Notes: generated by a model from the letters alone, not told the origin. A DNA stretch of 64,000 bases from Zobellella maritima (GCF_003075035.1 NZ_QCZE01000001.1:2499811-2563810); one strand, 5' to 3'. Counted from the stretch's first letter, positions 19,763-31,478 are shown. Made by a program: numbers and translations.

Positions 19763-20290
19763 ATGCGCCACCATGATGAAAGCCCCGACCAGGACGACGA
19801 GATCGAATGGGTCAGTAAAAGCCAGATGAAGCGGGAAATGCATGCCCTGAAAGAACTGGGGCTGGCCTTGGTCAGGCTCAAGCCGAACGAGCTGGCCAAG
19901 GTGCCGCTGGATGATGAACTGAAAGAAGCCATCGATCTGGCGCACAAACTTAGCAGCAAAAAGGAAAGGGAAGGACTGCGCCGCCACCTGCAGTATGTGG
20001 GCAAGTTGATGCGCAGCCGGGACGTGACCGCCATTGAGCAGTCCCTGGCGGCGTTCGATCATAAGAGCGCCGTTGCCAACGCCCATTTTCACCGGCTTGA
20101 GCAATGGCGTGACCGCCTGGTCAGGGAAGGTGACAAGGGCGTCGATGCACTGCTGGCCGAATATCAGCGGCTGGACCGGCAGAAGCTGCGCCAGCTGGCA
20201 CGTCAGGCCCGCAAGGAACTGGCTGCTGACCTGCCCCCCAAGGCCTACCGGGAGCTGTTTCAGTACCTGAAACAAAACCTGGAGCCCTGA
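19763..20290 (+). CDS. darP: DarP (YjgA), dual-action ribosomal maturation protein
   Basis: 175 residues starting MRHHDESPDQDDEIEWVSKS, the typical acidic YjgA N-terminus, followed by an all-helical, highly charged body (KREMHALKELGLALVRL, LARQARKELAAD). The longer open frame starts 17 codons upstream, but the ATG at 19763 has a GGAAAG ribosome site and the conserved N-terminus. Known role: assists late 50S subunit maturation. Divergent from pmbA. Confidence 0.93.
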   Translation: MRHHDESPDQDDEIEWVSKSQMKREMHALKELGLALVRLKPNELAKVPLDDELKEAIDLAHKLSSKKEREGLRRHLQYVGKLMRSRDVTAIEQSLAAFDHKSAVANAHFHRLEQWRDRLVREGDKGVDALLAEYQRLDRQKLRQLARQARKELAADLPPKAYRELFQYLKQNLEP

Positions 20291-20316
20291 GCCTCCGGGT
20301 TACCACAACATAAAAC

Positions 20317-20343
20317 AACAACGGGAGCCTGGCTCCCGTTGTT
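20317..20343. terminator. Bidirectional terminator between darP and the small secreted protein gene
   Basis: 12-bp stem AACAACGGGAGC / GCTCCCGTTGTT with a 3-base loop, between two convergent genes. The minus-strand reading is followed by TTTTATG. Confidence 0.8.
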
Positions 20344-20369
20344 AGTCTGGGTATATACGGAAACCCATG

Positions 20370-20564
20370 TTAGAAGCACATGTCCGCAGGTTTTTTACCC
20401 ATTTTTTTCAACTTGGCACAATGACGGCTATCGATACCATCACCCTCGCTCTGCACAACCATATCTTTAACAATCGGATTCTGGTTGGCAACCGTACCTG
20501 CCTGAACTGGCATCAAAATCAAACCCAGTACAGAGGCAAATGCAATAGAAAGTAGCGTTTTCAT
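20370..20564 (-). CDS. Small secreted protein of unknown function (64 aa)
   Basis: Not recognised. The ATG at 20564 is preceded by a perfect AGGAGG, and the peptide starts MKTLLSIAFASVLGLILMPV with a clear signal peptide (cleavage after VQA, about residue 22). The mature part is about 42 residues, lysine-rich near the end and with two cysteines (SRHCAKLKKMGKKPADMC), which could pair in the periplasm. An in-frame ATG five codons earlier lacks a ribosome site. It has its own terminator and lies between darP and tldD. The strong translation signals make it a likely real gene. Confidence 0.7.
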   Translation of the reverse strand: MKTLLSIAFASVLGLILMPVQAGTVANQNPIVKDMVVQSEGDGIDSRHCAKLKKMGKKPADMCF

Positions 20565-20673
20565 AATAAGCCTCCTCACACCGTTGCATAGAAAGCAACT
20601 GTATTAGTATGACCCATATATGCTCTCACTAATTACAAAAAAAGCCTTTTTCACCTTGGTTGATAATCAACCA

Positions 20674-22119
20674 CTACTGGGTGCCGCCGACCGTCAGCTG
20701 ATCCAGCTTCAAGGTCGGCTGTCCAACCCCGACCGGGACACTCTGGCCATCCTTGCCGCACACGCCAACCCCGGCATCCAGCGCCAGATCATTGCCTACC
20801 ATGGATACCTGACTCATGGCCTCGGGGCCATTGCCGATCAGGGTCGCCCCCTTGATCGGCGCGGTCAGCTTGCCATCTTCTATCAAATAGGCCTCGGACG
20901 CCGAGAACACGAATCGGCCTGAGGTAATGTCGACCTGGCCACCACCGAAGTTGGGCGCATAGATACCCCGCTTGACACTCCTGATAATTTCCTCGGGGGG
21001 CGTCTCTCCCGGCAGCATATAGGTATTGGTCATGCGCGGCATCGGCAGGTGCGCATAGGACTCCCGCCGGCCATTGCCGGTGGGTGCCGTCTTCATCAGC
21101 CGGGCATTGAGCTTGTCCTGCATATAGCCCTTGAGGATGCCGTTTTCAATTAACACATTATATCCGGAGGCGGTCCCTTCATCGTCGATTGTCAGCGAAC
21201 CTCGGCGATTGGGCAGGGTTCCGTCGTCCACTATGGTACACAGGCCGGAGGCCACCTTTTCGCCGATGCGACCGGAATAAGCGGAAGAGCCCTTGCGATT
21301 GAAATCCCCCTCCAGGCCATGCCCCACCGCCTCATGCAGCAGGACCCCGGGCCAGCCGGCTCCCAACACCACCGGCATGGTGCCGGCCGGTGCGTCCACT
21401 GCCTCCAGGTTGACCAGAGCTTGGCGAATCGCCTCCTTGACATATCCCATGGCCCTGGGCTGCCCGTCCACCTCTTCCAGGAAGAAATCATAGCCCACAC
21501 GACCGCCCCCACCGCTGCCGCCCCGTTCACGGCGGCCATTACGCTCGGCCAATACCGAGCAGTTCAACCGCACCAGGGGGCGTAGATCCGTTGCCAGAGT
21601 GCCATCTGTCGCCAACACCAGCACTTCTTCATAGACCCCGGATATCGAGGCGATGACCTGGGTCACCGCCGGCTCCAGGCTGCGGGCATAGGCGTCCATC
21701 TGTTGCAGCAGGGCAATCTTCTGCTCCCGAGTCAGGCTGTCCAGGGGGTTGATCCCCAGGTAACGGGGTTCAACTGCGACCTGGCTACCCAGTTTCAAGT
21801 GCCGGTTACCGCCCCGCTCGGCAATGCTCCTGGCAGCTCCCACCGCCTGGCTCAGGGCCGAAGCGGTCAGCTCGTCGGAGTAGGCAAAGCCGGTCTTTTC
21901 ACCGCTGACGGCGCGTACCCCGACTCCCTGCTCTATGTTGTAGCTGCCGTCTTTGACAATGCCGTCTTCCAGTACCCAGGACTCATGGACACTGTTCTGA
22001 AAATACAGATCGGCAAAATCGATATCGTGACGACACAACCGTGCCAGCTGGGCATCCAGCAAGGCCATATCAAGGTCATTCGGCGCCAGCAGGCTGAGGT
22101 CAATCTGTTCAATACTCAT
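20674..22119 (-). CDS. tldD: TldD, metalloprotease subunit of TldD-TldE
   Basis: 481 residues, same length as E. coli TldD. The metal-binding motif is [14 protein letters not shown], and glycine-rich segments [11 protein letters not shown] and [18 protein letters not shown] are conserved. The first in-frame ATG is five codons upstream, but the one at 22119 overlaps the stop of the amidase gene (ATGA) and matches the usual start. It forms the active heterodimer with PmbA. Member of the conserved yhdP-nit-tldD run. Confidence 0.96.
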   Translation of the reverse strand: MSIEQIDLSLLAPNDLDMALLDAQLARLCRHDIDFADLYFQNSVHESWVLEDGIVKDGSYNIEQGVGVRAVSGEKTGFAYSDELTASALSQAVGAARSIAERGGNRHLKLGSQVAVEPRYLGINPLDSLTREQKIALLQQMDAYARSLEPAVTQVIASISGVYEEVLVLATDGTLATDLRPLVRLNCSVLAERNGRRERGGSGGGGRVGYDFFLEEVDGQPRAMGYVKEAIRQALVNLEAVDAPAGTMPVVLGAGWPGVLLHEAVGHGLEGDFNRKGSSAYSGRIGEKVASGLCTIVDDGTLPNRRGSLTIDDEGTASGYNVLIENGILKGYMQDKLNARLMKTAPTGNGRRESYAHLPMPRMTNTYMLPGETPPEEIIRSVKRGIYAPNFGGGQVDITSGRFVFSASEAYLIEDGKLTAPIKGATLIGNGPEAMSQVSMVGNDLALDAGVGVCGKDGQSVPVGVGQPTLKLDQLTVGGTQ

Positions 22120-22943
22120 TCGTTCTCTCTCCAAACCGCTTTCATACGCGCATGTTGGGCCACCGGCATCTGCCGACGGATCGCCGCCAGACGGGTCGAA
22201 TTCACGTCGGCGGCAACCAGCCCTTCGCCCTTGGGTAAACAGGCCTGTATTTCACCCCAGGGAGTGATAATCACCGAGTGCCCCCAGGTCTCCCGGCCAT
22301 TGCCGTGATCGCCGACCTGGGCGGCCGCCAGTACATAACATTGATTCTCTATCGCCCTGGCCTGCAACAGCGGCATCCAGTGGGCCTGACCCGTTACCCG
22401 GGTAAAGGCCGAAGGCACCAGCAGGATATCGGCCCCCTGATCCCGCAATGCCCGATACAGCTCGGGAAAACGTAAATCATAGCAAATCGACAGCCCCAGC
22501 CGGCCGAAGGGGCTGTCGATCACCGTCAGACCATCGCCGGCCTGGTAGGTACTGGACTCCTGATAACGGCCATGACCGTCGGCCACCTCCACATCAAACA
22601 GGTGAAGCTTGTGATAATGGCCGACCAGCTCACCCTTGTCGTTATAGACCAGGCAGCTGGAGTGCAGTTTTTCGCTGTTGATAATCCGGGTCGGCATGGC
22701 ACCCACCACCAGCCAGATCCCCAGACGACTGGCCCACGCGGCCATCTGTGCCTGGATCGGACCGTCACCCAGGGGCTCGGCACAACTCAGGGCGGACGCT
22801 TTACTGCCGAATACCACGGCATTTTCCGGCAATTGCACCAGCAAGGGACGCTCCGGTGGTAACTGCCCTAGCAACCGTTCCAGGGTCGCTTGATTGCCGG
22901 GCCAGTCGGCACCGGCATTGGTTTGTATCGCCACCAGTTTCAT
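22116..22943 (-). CDS. Nitrilase-superfamily carbon-nitrogen hydrolase (Nit/omega-amidase type)
   Basis: 275 residues with the catalytic triad of the superfamily: Glu in QLPENAVV, Lys in YHKLHLFDV and Cys in [10 protein letters not shown]. Closest in pattern to the Nit1/NitA group that repairs deaminated glutathione or removes amides from omega-amido acids; the exact substrate cannot be read from sequence. The start at 22943 ([11 protein letters not shown]) has AGGAGAG upstream and follows the yhdP stop by 10 bases. The longer frame would read back into yhdP. Its presence between yhdP and tldD is common in Vibrio-like genomes. Confidence 0.88.
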   Translation of the reverse strand: MKLVAIQTNAGADWPGNQATLERLLGQLPPERPLLVQLPENAVVFGSKASALSCAEPLGDGPIQAQMAAWASRLGIWLVVGAMPTRIINSEKLHSSCLVYNDKGELVGHYHKLHLFDVEVADGHGRYQESSTYQAGDGLTVIDSPFGRLGLSICYDLRFPELYRALRDQGADILLVPSAFTRVTGQAHWMPLLQARAIENQCYVLAAAQVGDHGNGRETWGHSVIITPWGEIQACLPKGEGLVAADVNSTRLAAIRRQMPVAQHARMKAVWRENE

Positions 22944-22953
22944 GCTCTCTCCT

Positions 22954-25900
22954 TCATTGCTCCGAGGGCAAGGACAACTGGCCTCGCTCCCGGTCGATCT
23001 CATGGATCTCCGGCTGCCTCAGGGGACCCGTGACCCGATAACGAATACGGGTAAATACATCGACCACAGGCCCCAGGATCTTGGACAAGGCCAACACATA
23101 GAGGCCGGTAACCGGGGTGACCGCAAAGGCCGCGATCACCGGCAGATTTCCGGTGAGATGCGGGGTAAAGGTGAAATTGAAATCAATTTTTTCCGCCCCC
23201 AAATCGACCAGGCCTGCCCCTTTCAGATCTCCGGAAGCACCGGCCAGGGCAAAGTTATCGCTGCGCATGATCCCATCCTGGATCTTGCTGCTGACGGCGA
23301 TCCGTTCAAAGTAAAAACCCTTGTCGAACACGTCCCTGAAGTCCAGTCGCAACCGACGCAATACCGATTCTATGCTGAGTACGGACAAGAAGTTCGCCCC
23401 CTTGTCACTTAATTCGGTCAGTACGCCGGCTTCCGCCCCGAACTCAAACTCGCCATCCAGGCTGCCCCAATCCGGTTGCCAGGGCGCACCCAGCCAGAGC
23501 AGCCTGCCATTCAGGCGGGCCTGGGTACCATTGAACGGGGATGCCTGCCCCATGGCTTCAAACAAGGCCTGTAATGAGGCGGTGCTGCCTTGCCACTCGA
23601 AGCGGGTCAAGGCTCCCTGCCGATGCTGCAGCCACTGACCATGGCCGGAAAGCTCCAGCAGGGGGCCGTCCAGCAGCAACCTGGACATGTCCACCCCCTT
23701 GCCCTTGGGTTCCAGTTCCACTTCAAGGCGACCCAACGGCATCTCGTTTAGCCAGCAGGCGGCACAGTTGAAGGTAATGGCCGGCAGTTGTTCGGCCCGG
23801 AATTCGGTAGCTTCCAACTCATTTGAGCCATCTTCATCGGACAGAGCCAGGGTAAGCCGGTCCAGATCAATGTGCAAGGCGCCGGCCTTTGACAGCCGAA
23901 CTTCCCCTTCCGCCTGGTCGGCGCGGGCCTTGAAGCGGTGCTGGCCGTCAGCGCTCGGCGCTATCAGCAAGGATAAATTATCGAGCGGCTGCCGCCATAG
24001 GCTGGCCTCGGCTGCCTGCACCCTGACACGGTAGGGGCTGGGCCAGCCTATGGCGGTCTCTGCCTGCGCCGGCTCCTTGCCGACCAGCAGGGGATGCAAC
24101 AAGCCTATCCAGTCGTCGATGGCCAGCTGCGACACCCGGGCATCCACATCCAGAGGCGCGCGCGGACCTGTGACCACATCGACACCGGACTGAAGCCAGA
24201 GCCGGCTGACCTCAGTCCCCCGGGGGGAAAAATGCAGTAGAGACTGTCCCCGCAGCCGCGGACCCAACTGCAGCTCCAGTTCAGCCTGCCGTTGATCACC
24301 GCTGACCAGCAGGCGGCTCGGCCAGCGAGTATCGATTGCCTTGTCAAGAGGGGGGGGCAAGCGGCTGCCGAGCCCTGTCAGCTGGCTGTTGGCCTCGAAA
24401 TGATAGTTCAGCCCTCCATCCTTGGGTAGCTCGAGAGCCAGCTGTCCCTGCCAGGGGGCACCGCCCGCCAGGCTGGCCAGTTCCGGTCGCACGGTCTGCA
24501 ACCGGTCGGCTACCAACTGGCCGGACATGCCGATATCGACCCGGTAGCCCTTATCCGCCAGGGTCTTGCCTTCATAGTCCAACACCAGCGGTTGGCCGGC
24601 CAGGGTCGCCTGCAACTGATGGAAACGGGTCTGACTGTCGTCGAACTGCAGCCGGCCGTGAACGTTGTCAAGGGGCAGGTTCAGGGCGCGAATGCTGACC
24701 TTGTTATCATCAAAATCAACCTGACCGCTAACCCTGGGCCGGTCCCCGGACAGCGGAATGGCCAGCGCCAGGCTGCCGGTCAGCGGGCCCTCGACCCGAA
24801 CCTCCGCCAGGGTCTTGCCGACCGAGCCGGCCAGTGGCGAGGCCTGCAGATAGCGGGTGACCGCCTCTCCGTTACCGGCAATATCGGCATTGATGGTCAA
24901 CTCCGCCGCCGCCTTCAGGGGCACGATGCGGGCATCTATCTGGGTGGCCGTCACCTTGCCCAGGCGGCCCCGATGACTGCTCATATACAGGCCATCATTT
25001 TCAAACAGCAGATCCAGATCAAGATCGGTCAGCGGCTGCCATTGGGGTCCGAACTGAAACTCAGCCTGACTCAGGGGCACCCGAGCCTGGAATATGCCCG
25101 ACTGATCCGCATAAGGGAAACCGGACAAAGGGCCATACCAGAGCACTTGGGCATTGTCGGCCCGACCCGCCTTGATGGCCCCCTGCAGGTAATCGACCAA
25201 CTTCTTGCCCATCAGGGGTTCGGGGAAATAGGCAAAGGCACGGCCGGCATCATACAGATCTACATTCGCCGAGGCGCTGAGCCAGGCATCCCCCTGCTCA
25301 GGCAACCCCAGGTTGAACCAGCCCTGCAGGGCGAAATCCCGGGTTTCAATCGCCAGCCGATCGCTGCTTACCTGCCAACCATCCAGCTGTCGTTGCCAGT
25401 GGATCTCGGTAGCCAACTGCTGCATCGGCCAGGGCGCCCTGAACGCCTCCTTATACACCCAGCTGGCTTCTTGCTGCTGCAGCTGCAGACTGCCACTGCC
25501 CGGTGCCAGCTCAAACCGGCCGTTGAGTCGCTCGGTGGCCGGTATCCAACCGTAGGCACGGGTGCTCACATTCACCAAATCCCCTTGCAGCCGCCAGCTG
25601 TTGTCCTCAAGGCTGGCCGCCAACCGCAGGTTATTCAGCTTGCCGGCCGGACGAACATGATTCAGCTGTTCCACCAGACCGGGCCGGCTGGCCTGCCCCC
25701 ATTCCGCCAGCAGGGCAAGATCTGCAAAGGTTATGCTATCCAAATAGCCGTTGAGCTCATCGCCCTGCCGATCCAGTTGCAGGCGCCATTCAGGCCAGGA
25801 TTCACCATCGACGGCAATAGCCACCTCCCTGCTGGCCAGCTGCCAACCATCTTCCGTCGGCTGCCACTGAACGCGACCGGCTCCCAGTTGAACCCGATGG

Positions 25901-26706
25901 GCAGTGCCATCCTGTTGCCAGGTCAGCTGATTGTCGCCCAGGGTCAGCAGGCCACCACTGAGTCGACCCGCCTGCCATTCCAGCCAAAGCTCGAAGGACA
26001 GCTTGACCCGTGCGGACTGGTCGTCCGGCCTGACCTGGGTAACCAGTACGGAAGCATCCAGTTGATCGGCCTGCAGATACAGGCTGCCGTCGAGGGCATC
26101 CGGCTCACCGTGGAAACGAGCCTTAATATCCATCAGCTGTGCCTGCTCCCCTCCCAGTCCCAGCCGGCCCTGGCCTTGATGAAGGCCCGCTTGGTTTTGC
26201 CAGCTCAGGGTAGGAACATGCAGCACCAGGGGATTATCCTGTCCACCCAGTGCCAGTCGGACGTCGCGCAGGGTAAAGCGCTTCACGCCCTGCAACGCCA
26301 GCCATTGCAGGGTTTCCAGCGGCGCGCTGGTGGCTGAGCCCCCCCCCAGCCCTGCAGTCAGCTGCAGTCCTTCCAGGGTCAGTTCGTTCAACACCGGTTT
26401 CAGCTGACGCAGACTCTGCCAGAAATGCAGATCGATATAGGCCCTTTCCAACTGCATCGGTGGCGCCGAGGGCCGGCTCAGGCCGACCCGGTTCAGCACC
26501 AGCACCGGGCCCGAGCCCTGCCAGGTCAGCCCCATTTTCTCCACCCGCAGGCTGAGTTCACTGTCGGTCAGCAGCTTGGCCAACAGCCGGTCCTGGTATT
26601 GATCCAGCACGGGCCCCCCGAAGCGGATCAGGCTGATCACCAGTGCCAGCAGCACTGACACTCCCGCCAGGGCAAACCATGCCCAGCTTAACCCCCGTTT
26701 CAGCAC
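22954..26706 (-). CDS. yhdP: YhdP, AsmA-like phospholipid transport protein (GTG start)
   Basis: 1250 residues, the length of YhdP (about 1266). An N-terminal membrane helix (about 8-28) is followed by a very long periplasmic beta-rich region and a C-terminal AsmA-like domain, ending with the conserved TGLYVLALSKILGPVVDV segment. YhdP, TamB and YdbH are bridge-like proteins that move phospholipid to the outer membrane. It starts with GTG overlapping the rng TAG by one base, so it is coupled to rng. No frameshift is seen in this very long frame. Confidence 0.94.
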   Translation of the reverse strand: MLKRGLSWAWFALAGVSVLLALVISLIRFGGPVLDQYQDRLLAKLLTDSELSLRVEKMGLTWQGSGPVLVLNRVGLSRPSAPPMQLERAYIDLHFWQSLRQLKPVLNELTLEGLQLTAGLGGGSATSAPLETLQWLALQGVKRFTLRDVRLALGGQDNPLVLHVPTLSWQNQAGLHQGQGRLGLGGEQAQLMDIKARFHGEPDALDGSLYLQADQLDASVLVTQVRPDDQSARVKLSFELWLEWQAGRLSGGLLTLGDNQLTWQQDGTAHRVQLGAGRVQWQPTEDGWQLASREVAIAVDGESWPEWRLQLDRQGDELNGYLDSITFADLALLAEWGQASRPGLVEQLNHVRPAGKLNNLRLAASLEDNSWRLQGDLVNVSTRAYGWIPATERLNGRFELAPGSGSLQLQQQEASWVYKEAFRAPWPMQQLATEIHWQRQLDGWQVSSDRLAIETRDFALQGWFNLGLPEQGDAWLSASANVDLYDAGRAFAYFPEPLMGKKLVDYLQGAIKAGRADNAQVLWYGPLSGFPYADQSGIFQARVPLSQAEFQFGPQWQPLTDLDLDLLFENDGLYMSSHRGRLGKVTATQIDARIVPLKAAAELTINADIAGNGEAVTRYLQASPLAGSVGKTLAEVRVEGPLTGSLALAIPLSGDRPRVSGQVDFDDNKVSIRALNLPLDNVHGRLQFDDSQTRFHQLQATLAGQPLVLDYEGKTLADKGYRVDIGMSGQLVADRLQTVRPELASLAGGAPWQGQLALELPKDGGLNYHFEANSQLTGLGSRLPPPLDKAIDTRWPSRLLVSGDQRQAELELQLGPRLRGQSLLHFSPRGTEVSRLWLQSGVDVVTGPRAPLDVDARVSQLAIDDWIGLLHPLLVGKEPAQAETAIGWPSPYRVRVQAAEASLWRQPLDNLSLLIAPSADGQHRFKARADQAEGEVRLSKAGALHIDLDRLTLALSDEDGSNELEATEFRAEQLPAITFNCAACWLNEMPLGRLEVELEPKGKGVDMSRLLLDGPLLELSGHGQWLQHRQGALTRFEWQGSTASLQALFEAMGQASPFNGTQARLNGRLLWLGAPWQPDWGSLDGEFEFGAEAGVLTELSDKGANFLSVLSIESVLRRLRLDFRDVFDKGFYFERIAVSSKIQDGIMRSDNFALAGASGDLKGAGLVDLGAEKIDFNFTFTPHLTGNLPVIAAFAVTPVTGLYVLALSKILGPVVDVFTRIRYRVTGPLRQPEIHEIDRERGQLSLPSEQ

Positions 26707-28175
26707 TACATCATCACCACATCAAATTGTTCCTGGCTATACAGGGGTTCGCTGCTGACCCTGACCTGCTTGCCGATAAAGACTTCCAGCTCCGCCAGGG
26801 CATGGGATTCATCTTCCTGCAAGGCACTGGCGACAGCCGTCGAGGCATAGACCACAAATTTGTCTGCATCGTAGGCCTTGTTGACCCGGGTGATCTCACG
26901 CAAAATCTCGTAACTGACCGTTTCCACCGTTTTTACCCGTCCCCGGCCGTGGCACTCGGGACATTCGCCACAGAGCACATGTTCCAGGCTTTCCCGGGTC
27001 CGTTTGCGGGTCATCTCCACCAGCCCCAGCTGGGAGAAGCCGTTGACATTGGTCTTGGCCCTGTCCTTGGCCAGCGCAAGTTCCAGGCTGTGCAGGACCC
27101 GTCGCCGATGATCTTCGTCATACATATCGATAAAATCGATGATGATGATGCCGCCCAGGTTGCGCAGCCGCAGCTGACGGGCGATAGCCTGGGTCGCTTC
27201 GATATTGGTGTTGAAGATGGTTTCTTCCAGGTTGCGATGCCCGACAAAGGCACCGGTATTGATATCAACCGTGGTCATGGCCTCGGTCTGGTCGATGATC
27301 AGGTAACCACCGGACTTGAGCTCCACCTTGCGATCCAGGGCTCGCTGTATCTCGTTTTCCACATCATAGAGATCGAAGATCGGCGATTCGCCGCTGTAAT
27401 ATTCGATCTTGCCCGACAACTCGGGCACATACTCATCAACGAACAGCTTGAGCAATTCGCAGGTATTGCGAGAGTCCACCCGGATGCGATCCAGCTCGGC
27501 ACCGACAAAATCCCTTACGATACGAAAGGCCAGTCCCAGATCCTCATACAGCATGGAGCAGGCCTTGTATTTGCCCCGTCGCTCCAGCACCTTGCGCCAC
27601 AGCCGCTTGAGGAAGGCCGCGTCCTGGGCCAGCTCCGACTCACCAATACCCTCGGCGGCAGTGCGAATGATAAAACCGCCCAGCTCGTCCACATAACCGC
27701 CGGCGATCTGCTTGAGCCGTTCTCGCTCCTCTTCGGAGTCGATACGCTGGGAAACACCCACATAGGAACTGCCGGGCATAAATACCAGGTAACGGGACGG
27801 CAGGGTAATATCCGTGGTCAACCTGGCACCTTTGGTTCCGAGTGGATCCTTTACCACCTGCACCATGATATCCTGGCCCTGACGCACCAGCTCGCCGATA
27901 TTACCGGCCTGAAAATGCTCCTTCTCCTTGGTATCCACGCATTCGGTATGGGGAACTATGTCTGAGGCATGGAGGAACGCCGCCCGTTCGCCACCAATAT
28001 CGACAAACGCCGCCTGCATACCCGGCAACACCCGGCTAACCTTGCCCTTGTAGATATTGCCGACAATACCGCGCTTGGCCTGACGCTCAACATGAACTTC
28101 CTGCAATATGCCGTTTTCCACCAGCGCCACCCGGGTTTCTGCGGGGGTCATATTGATTATTAATTCTGCAGACAT
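26706..28175 (-). CDS. rng: Ribonuclease G
   Basis: 489 residues of the RNase E/G family, without the long C-terminal degradosome tail of RNase E. S1 domain near the N-terminus (RGIVGNIYKGKVSRVLPGMQ), DNase-I-like catalytic core with metal-site aspartates in TTVDINTGAF and IIIDFIDMYD, and the zinc link CGECPECHGRGR. It matures the 5' end of 16S rRNA and degrades some mRNAs. First of the rng-yhdP-nit-tldD block; maf-mreDCB lies upstream in the same direction. Confidence 0.96.
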   Translation of the reverse strand: MSAELIINMTPAETRVALVENGILQEVHVERQAKRGIVGNIYKGKVSRVLPGMQAAFVDIGGERAAFLHASDIVPHTECVDTKEKEHFQAGNIGELVRQGQDIMVQVVKDPLGTKGARLTTDITLPSRYLVFMPGSSYVGVSQRIDSEEERERLKQIAGGYVDELGGFIIRTAAEGIGESELAQDAAFLKRLWRKVLERRGKYKACSMLYEDLGLAFRIVRDFVGAELDRIRVDSRNTCELLKLFVDEYVPELSGKIEYYSGESPIFDLYDVENEIQRALDRKVELKSGGYLIIDQTEAMTTVDINTGAFVGHRNLEETIFNTNIEATQAIARQLRLRNLGGIIIIDFIDMYDEDHRRRVLHSLELALAKDRAKTNVNGFSQLGLVEMTRKRTRESLEHVLCGECPECHGRGRVKTVETVSYEILREITRVNKAYDADKFVVYASTAVASALQEDESHALAELEVFIGKQVRVSSEPLYSQEQFDVVMM

Positions 28176-28280
28176 GGTTGCTCCGGCAATAAATTTGTAA
28201 CGGTTCAGTTAACCTAACATAGAAAAGCGCCGGATTATGCAGGGTTAGCATGTGCTACTACGCAGCAGCGTTGCGGCATG

Positions 28281-28859
28281 CTAGTCAGGCAAGATTCCCG
28301 CCTGCCGCAGCAGGGCTTCGGTTTCCACCAGGGGCAGCCCCACCACGGCACTGTAACTGCCGTTGATACGGGAGACAAAGCGCCCTCCCAAACCCTGGAT
28401 ACCGTAGCCGCCGGCCTTGTCGACCGGCTCGCCGGTGGCCCAGTAGGCCTCGATATCCGCTTCACTCAGGACGCGAAAGGTCACTGCCGTTTCCACCCGC
28501 AGGCTCAGGCACTGGTTGTCACGGGACAGGGCCATGGCAGTCATCACCCGGTGAGTGCGTCCGGACAGTCGATGCAACATGGCCAGGCCATGGTCGCGAT
28601 CCTGCGGCTTTTCCAGCACTTCGCCATCAAGCACCACTATGGTATCGCCGGCCAGTACCGGCAGGGGCAATGGAGCCATGTCAGCCCCGGCCCTGGCCTT
28701 GTCTCGGGCCAGGCGTACCACATAGTCTGCCGGAAGCTCACCGGCCTGCCGGCGCTCCTCGACCCGGGGTAGCACCAGTTCGAAGGGCAGGCCCAGTTGG
28801 CCCAGCAGTTCCCGACGGCGAGGCGAGGCAGAAGCGAGATATAGCAGCGGTTTGGTCAT
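28281..28859 (-). CDS. maf: Maf-family nucleoside triphosphate pyrophosphatase (YhdE type)
   Basis: 192 residues starting [20 protein letters not shown], the Maf signature, with the catalytic [16 protein letters not shown] and the [14 protein letters not shown] segment. In E. coli the YhdE paralogue next to mreBCD hydrolyses dTTP and UTP. Located between mreD and rng, as in E. coli. A gap of about 105 bases to rng holds a TAGCATG / CATGCTA inverted repeat (28246-28283) of unknown role and may contain the rng promoter. Confidence 0.94.
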   Translation of the reverse strand: MTKPLLYLASASPRRRELLGQLGLPFELVLPRVEERRQAGELPADYVVRLARDKARAGADMAPLPLPVLAGDTIVVLDGEVLEKPQDRDHGLAMLHRLSGRTHRVMTAMALSRDNQCLSLRVETAVTFRVLSEADIEAYWATGEPVDKAGGYGIQGLGGRFVSRINGSYSAVVGLPLVETEALLRQAGILPD

Positions 28860-28862
28860 ATT

Positions 28863-29351
28863 TTACACCAGGGCAAATTGCCGACGACACTTGCGTAACA
28901 GCAGGAACACCCAGGGCCAGATCACCATACTACTGATAATGGACCAGAAGTAATGGTAGTCCAGCTGGATATCCCGGTCGATATAGGACGCCCAGAAGAT
29001 GATCAGTTTATTGAGCAGGGCCAGAGCGCCGATAATAAAGGCCTGTTGCCAGACGGAATAGTTGCGCAACCGTTGAAATTGAGCGGCCGCCAGATAGACG
29101 GGGATCACCAGGGCCAGGGCATGCACCCCCAGGGTCGAGCCAAGCAACAGATCCAGCAACAGCCCAACCACCCAGGCAGTGCCTACATTGGCCCGGTGCG
29201 GCAATGCCAGTACCCAGTACAGCATGATCACCAGCAGCCAGTCGGGTCGGAAGGGCGCCACCAGTCCGGGCAGGGGCAGGATGGACAGGATCAGGGCCAA
29301 CAGCAGGCTGGAGATCACCACCAACCTGCCCTTTAGGGAAAACGCGGTCAT
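28863..29351 (-). CDS. mreD: MreD, rod-shape-determining membrane protein
   Basis: 162 residues and strongly hydrophobic with about five membrane helices. The motif RPDWLLVIMLYWVLALPHR is typical of gammaproteobacterial MreD. It is part of the elongasome with MreB, MreC, RodA and PBP2. Its start overlaps the mreC stop by 4 bases. Length is as in E. coli (162). Confidence 0.95.
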   Translation of the reverse strand: MTAFSLKGRLVVISSLLLALILSILPLPGLVAPFRPDWLLVIMLYWVLALPHRANVGTAWVVGLLLDLLLGSTLGVHALALVIPVYLAAAQFQRLRNYSVWQQAFIIGALALLNKLIIFWASYIDRDIQLDYHYFWSIISSMVIWPWVFLLLRKCRRQFALV

Positions 29352-30226
29352 GGTGTCACCTCATTATCCGGCTCGGTCATGGTCGTATCCCTGTCATCCA
29401 CCAACCGGGGCTGGGGCCAGAGCAACAGCACATAGCGTACCCGATCCAGGGCGGCAAACGGGCGTACCCGGATATCGGCAAAGGGCAGGCCTTCCTCGTA
29501 GCCCACATGGCTGACCACGCCGACCGGATAACCTTCTGAGAAACGCCCGGCCAGGCCGGAGCTCAACAGCACATCGCCTTCCTTAATATCGGTATTGCGG
29601 GTGATATTGTGCAGCACCAGGGTATCGAGCTGACCGCTACCGCTGGCGATGGCCCGCAGGCCGTTGCGCTCGACCCGGACCGGTATACCATGGCTGCTGT
29701 CCGTCAGCAGCAGCACCCGACTGGTGGTCTTGCCCACGGCGATAATCTGACCGATCACCCCTTGTTCATTGAGCACCGGCTGGCCTTCGAACACCCCATG
29801 AATGCTGCCCTTGTCGATCACTACCTGGTGAGAGAAAGGATCCGTATCCACCGCCATGATCTCCGCCACCATACGGCGGGCATCATAACGCAGCGGGGAG
29901 CCCAGCAAATGGCGCAGCCGCTCGTTTTCCTGTTCAAGGTGGCGCAGCCGCAGCAGGTCATCCTGGAGCAGGAACAGCTCCCGCTCCAGGCGGGAGGCCT
30001 TGGCCTGCAGGGCATGGCGGGTCATCAGCCGATCGGAGGCCGAGTCCAGCAGCAGGCGGGGACTATCGGCCAGATACTGGAGCGGGCTGACCAGGGAATA
30101 GAGGTACAGCTTGGCCTCGGAAAAGGCATGATATCGGCTGTCGCCGATAATCAAGGCCACGGAGGCGATGACCGCCAACACCAGACGGATCTGCAGGGAA
30201 GGCCCACGGCCAAAAATGGGTTTCAT
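29348..30226 (-). CDS. mreC: MreC, rod-shape-determining periplasmic scaffold
   Basis: 292 residues: short cytoplasmic N-terminus (MKPIFGRGPSLQIRL), one membrane helix (about 13-28), a coiled coil (about 65-110) and the beta-barrel MreC domain with the conserved KGSIHGVFEGQPVL and GDVLLSSGLAGRFSEGYPVG segments. It activates PBP2 in the elongation complex. It follows mreB by 36 bases. The C-terminal tail is short and acidic. Confidence 0.95.
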   Translation of the reverse strand: MKPIFGRGPSLQIRLVLAVIASVALIIGDSRYHAFSEAKLYLYSLVSPLQYLADSPRLLLDSASDRLMTRHALQAKASRLERELFLLQDDLLRLRHLEQENERLRHLLGSPLRYDARRMVAEIMAVDTDPFSHQVVIDKGSIHGVFEGQPVLNEQGVIGQIIAVGKTTSRVLLLTDSSHGIPVRVERNGLRAIASGSGQLDTLVLHNITRNTDIKEGDVLLSSGLAGRFSEGYPVGVVSHVGYEEGLPFADIRVRPFAALDRVRYVLLLWPQPRLVDDRDTTMTEPDNEVTP

Positions 30227-30262
30227 AGGTGAGTGAAGAGGCCGAGCAGGTCGGCCACCTTA

Positions 30263-31420
<1,158 letters not shown>

Positions 31421-31478
31421 TCACATAAATCAACAAGTTCCGTAAACTGGTGGTTTCCATCTTTTTTTATTTTTTTCC

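Noticed and set aside
20413..20430. TTGGCAC with correctly spaced GC on the plus strand
   Set aside because: It lies inside the small secreted protein gene, and nothing downstream on that strand could be its target.
24592..26337. 581-codon open frame antisense to yhdP
   Set aside because: Shadow frame; its residues mirror yhdP codons and no family is recognisable.
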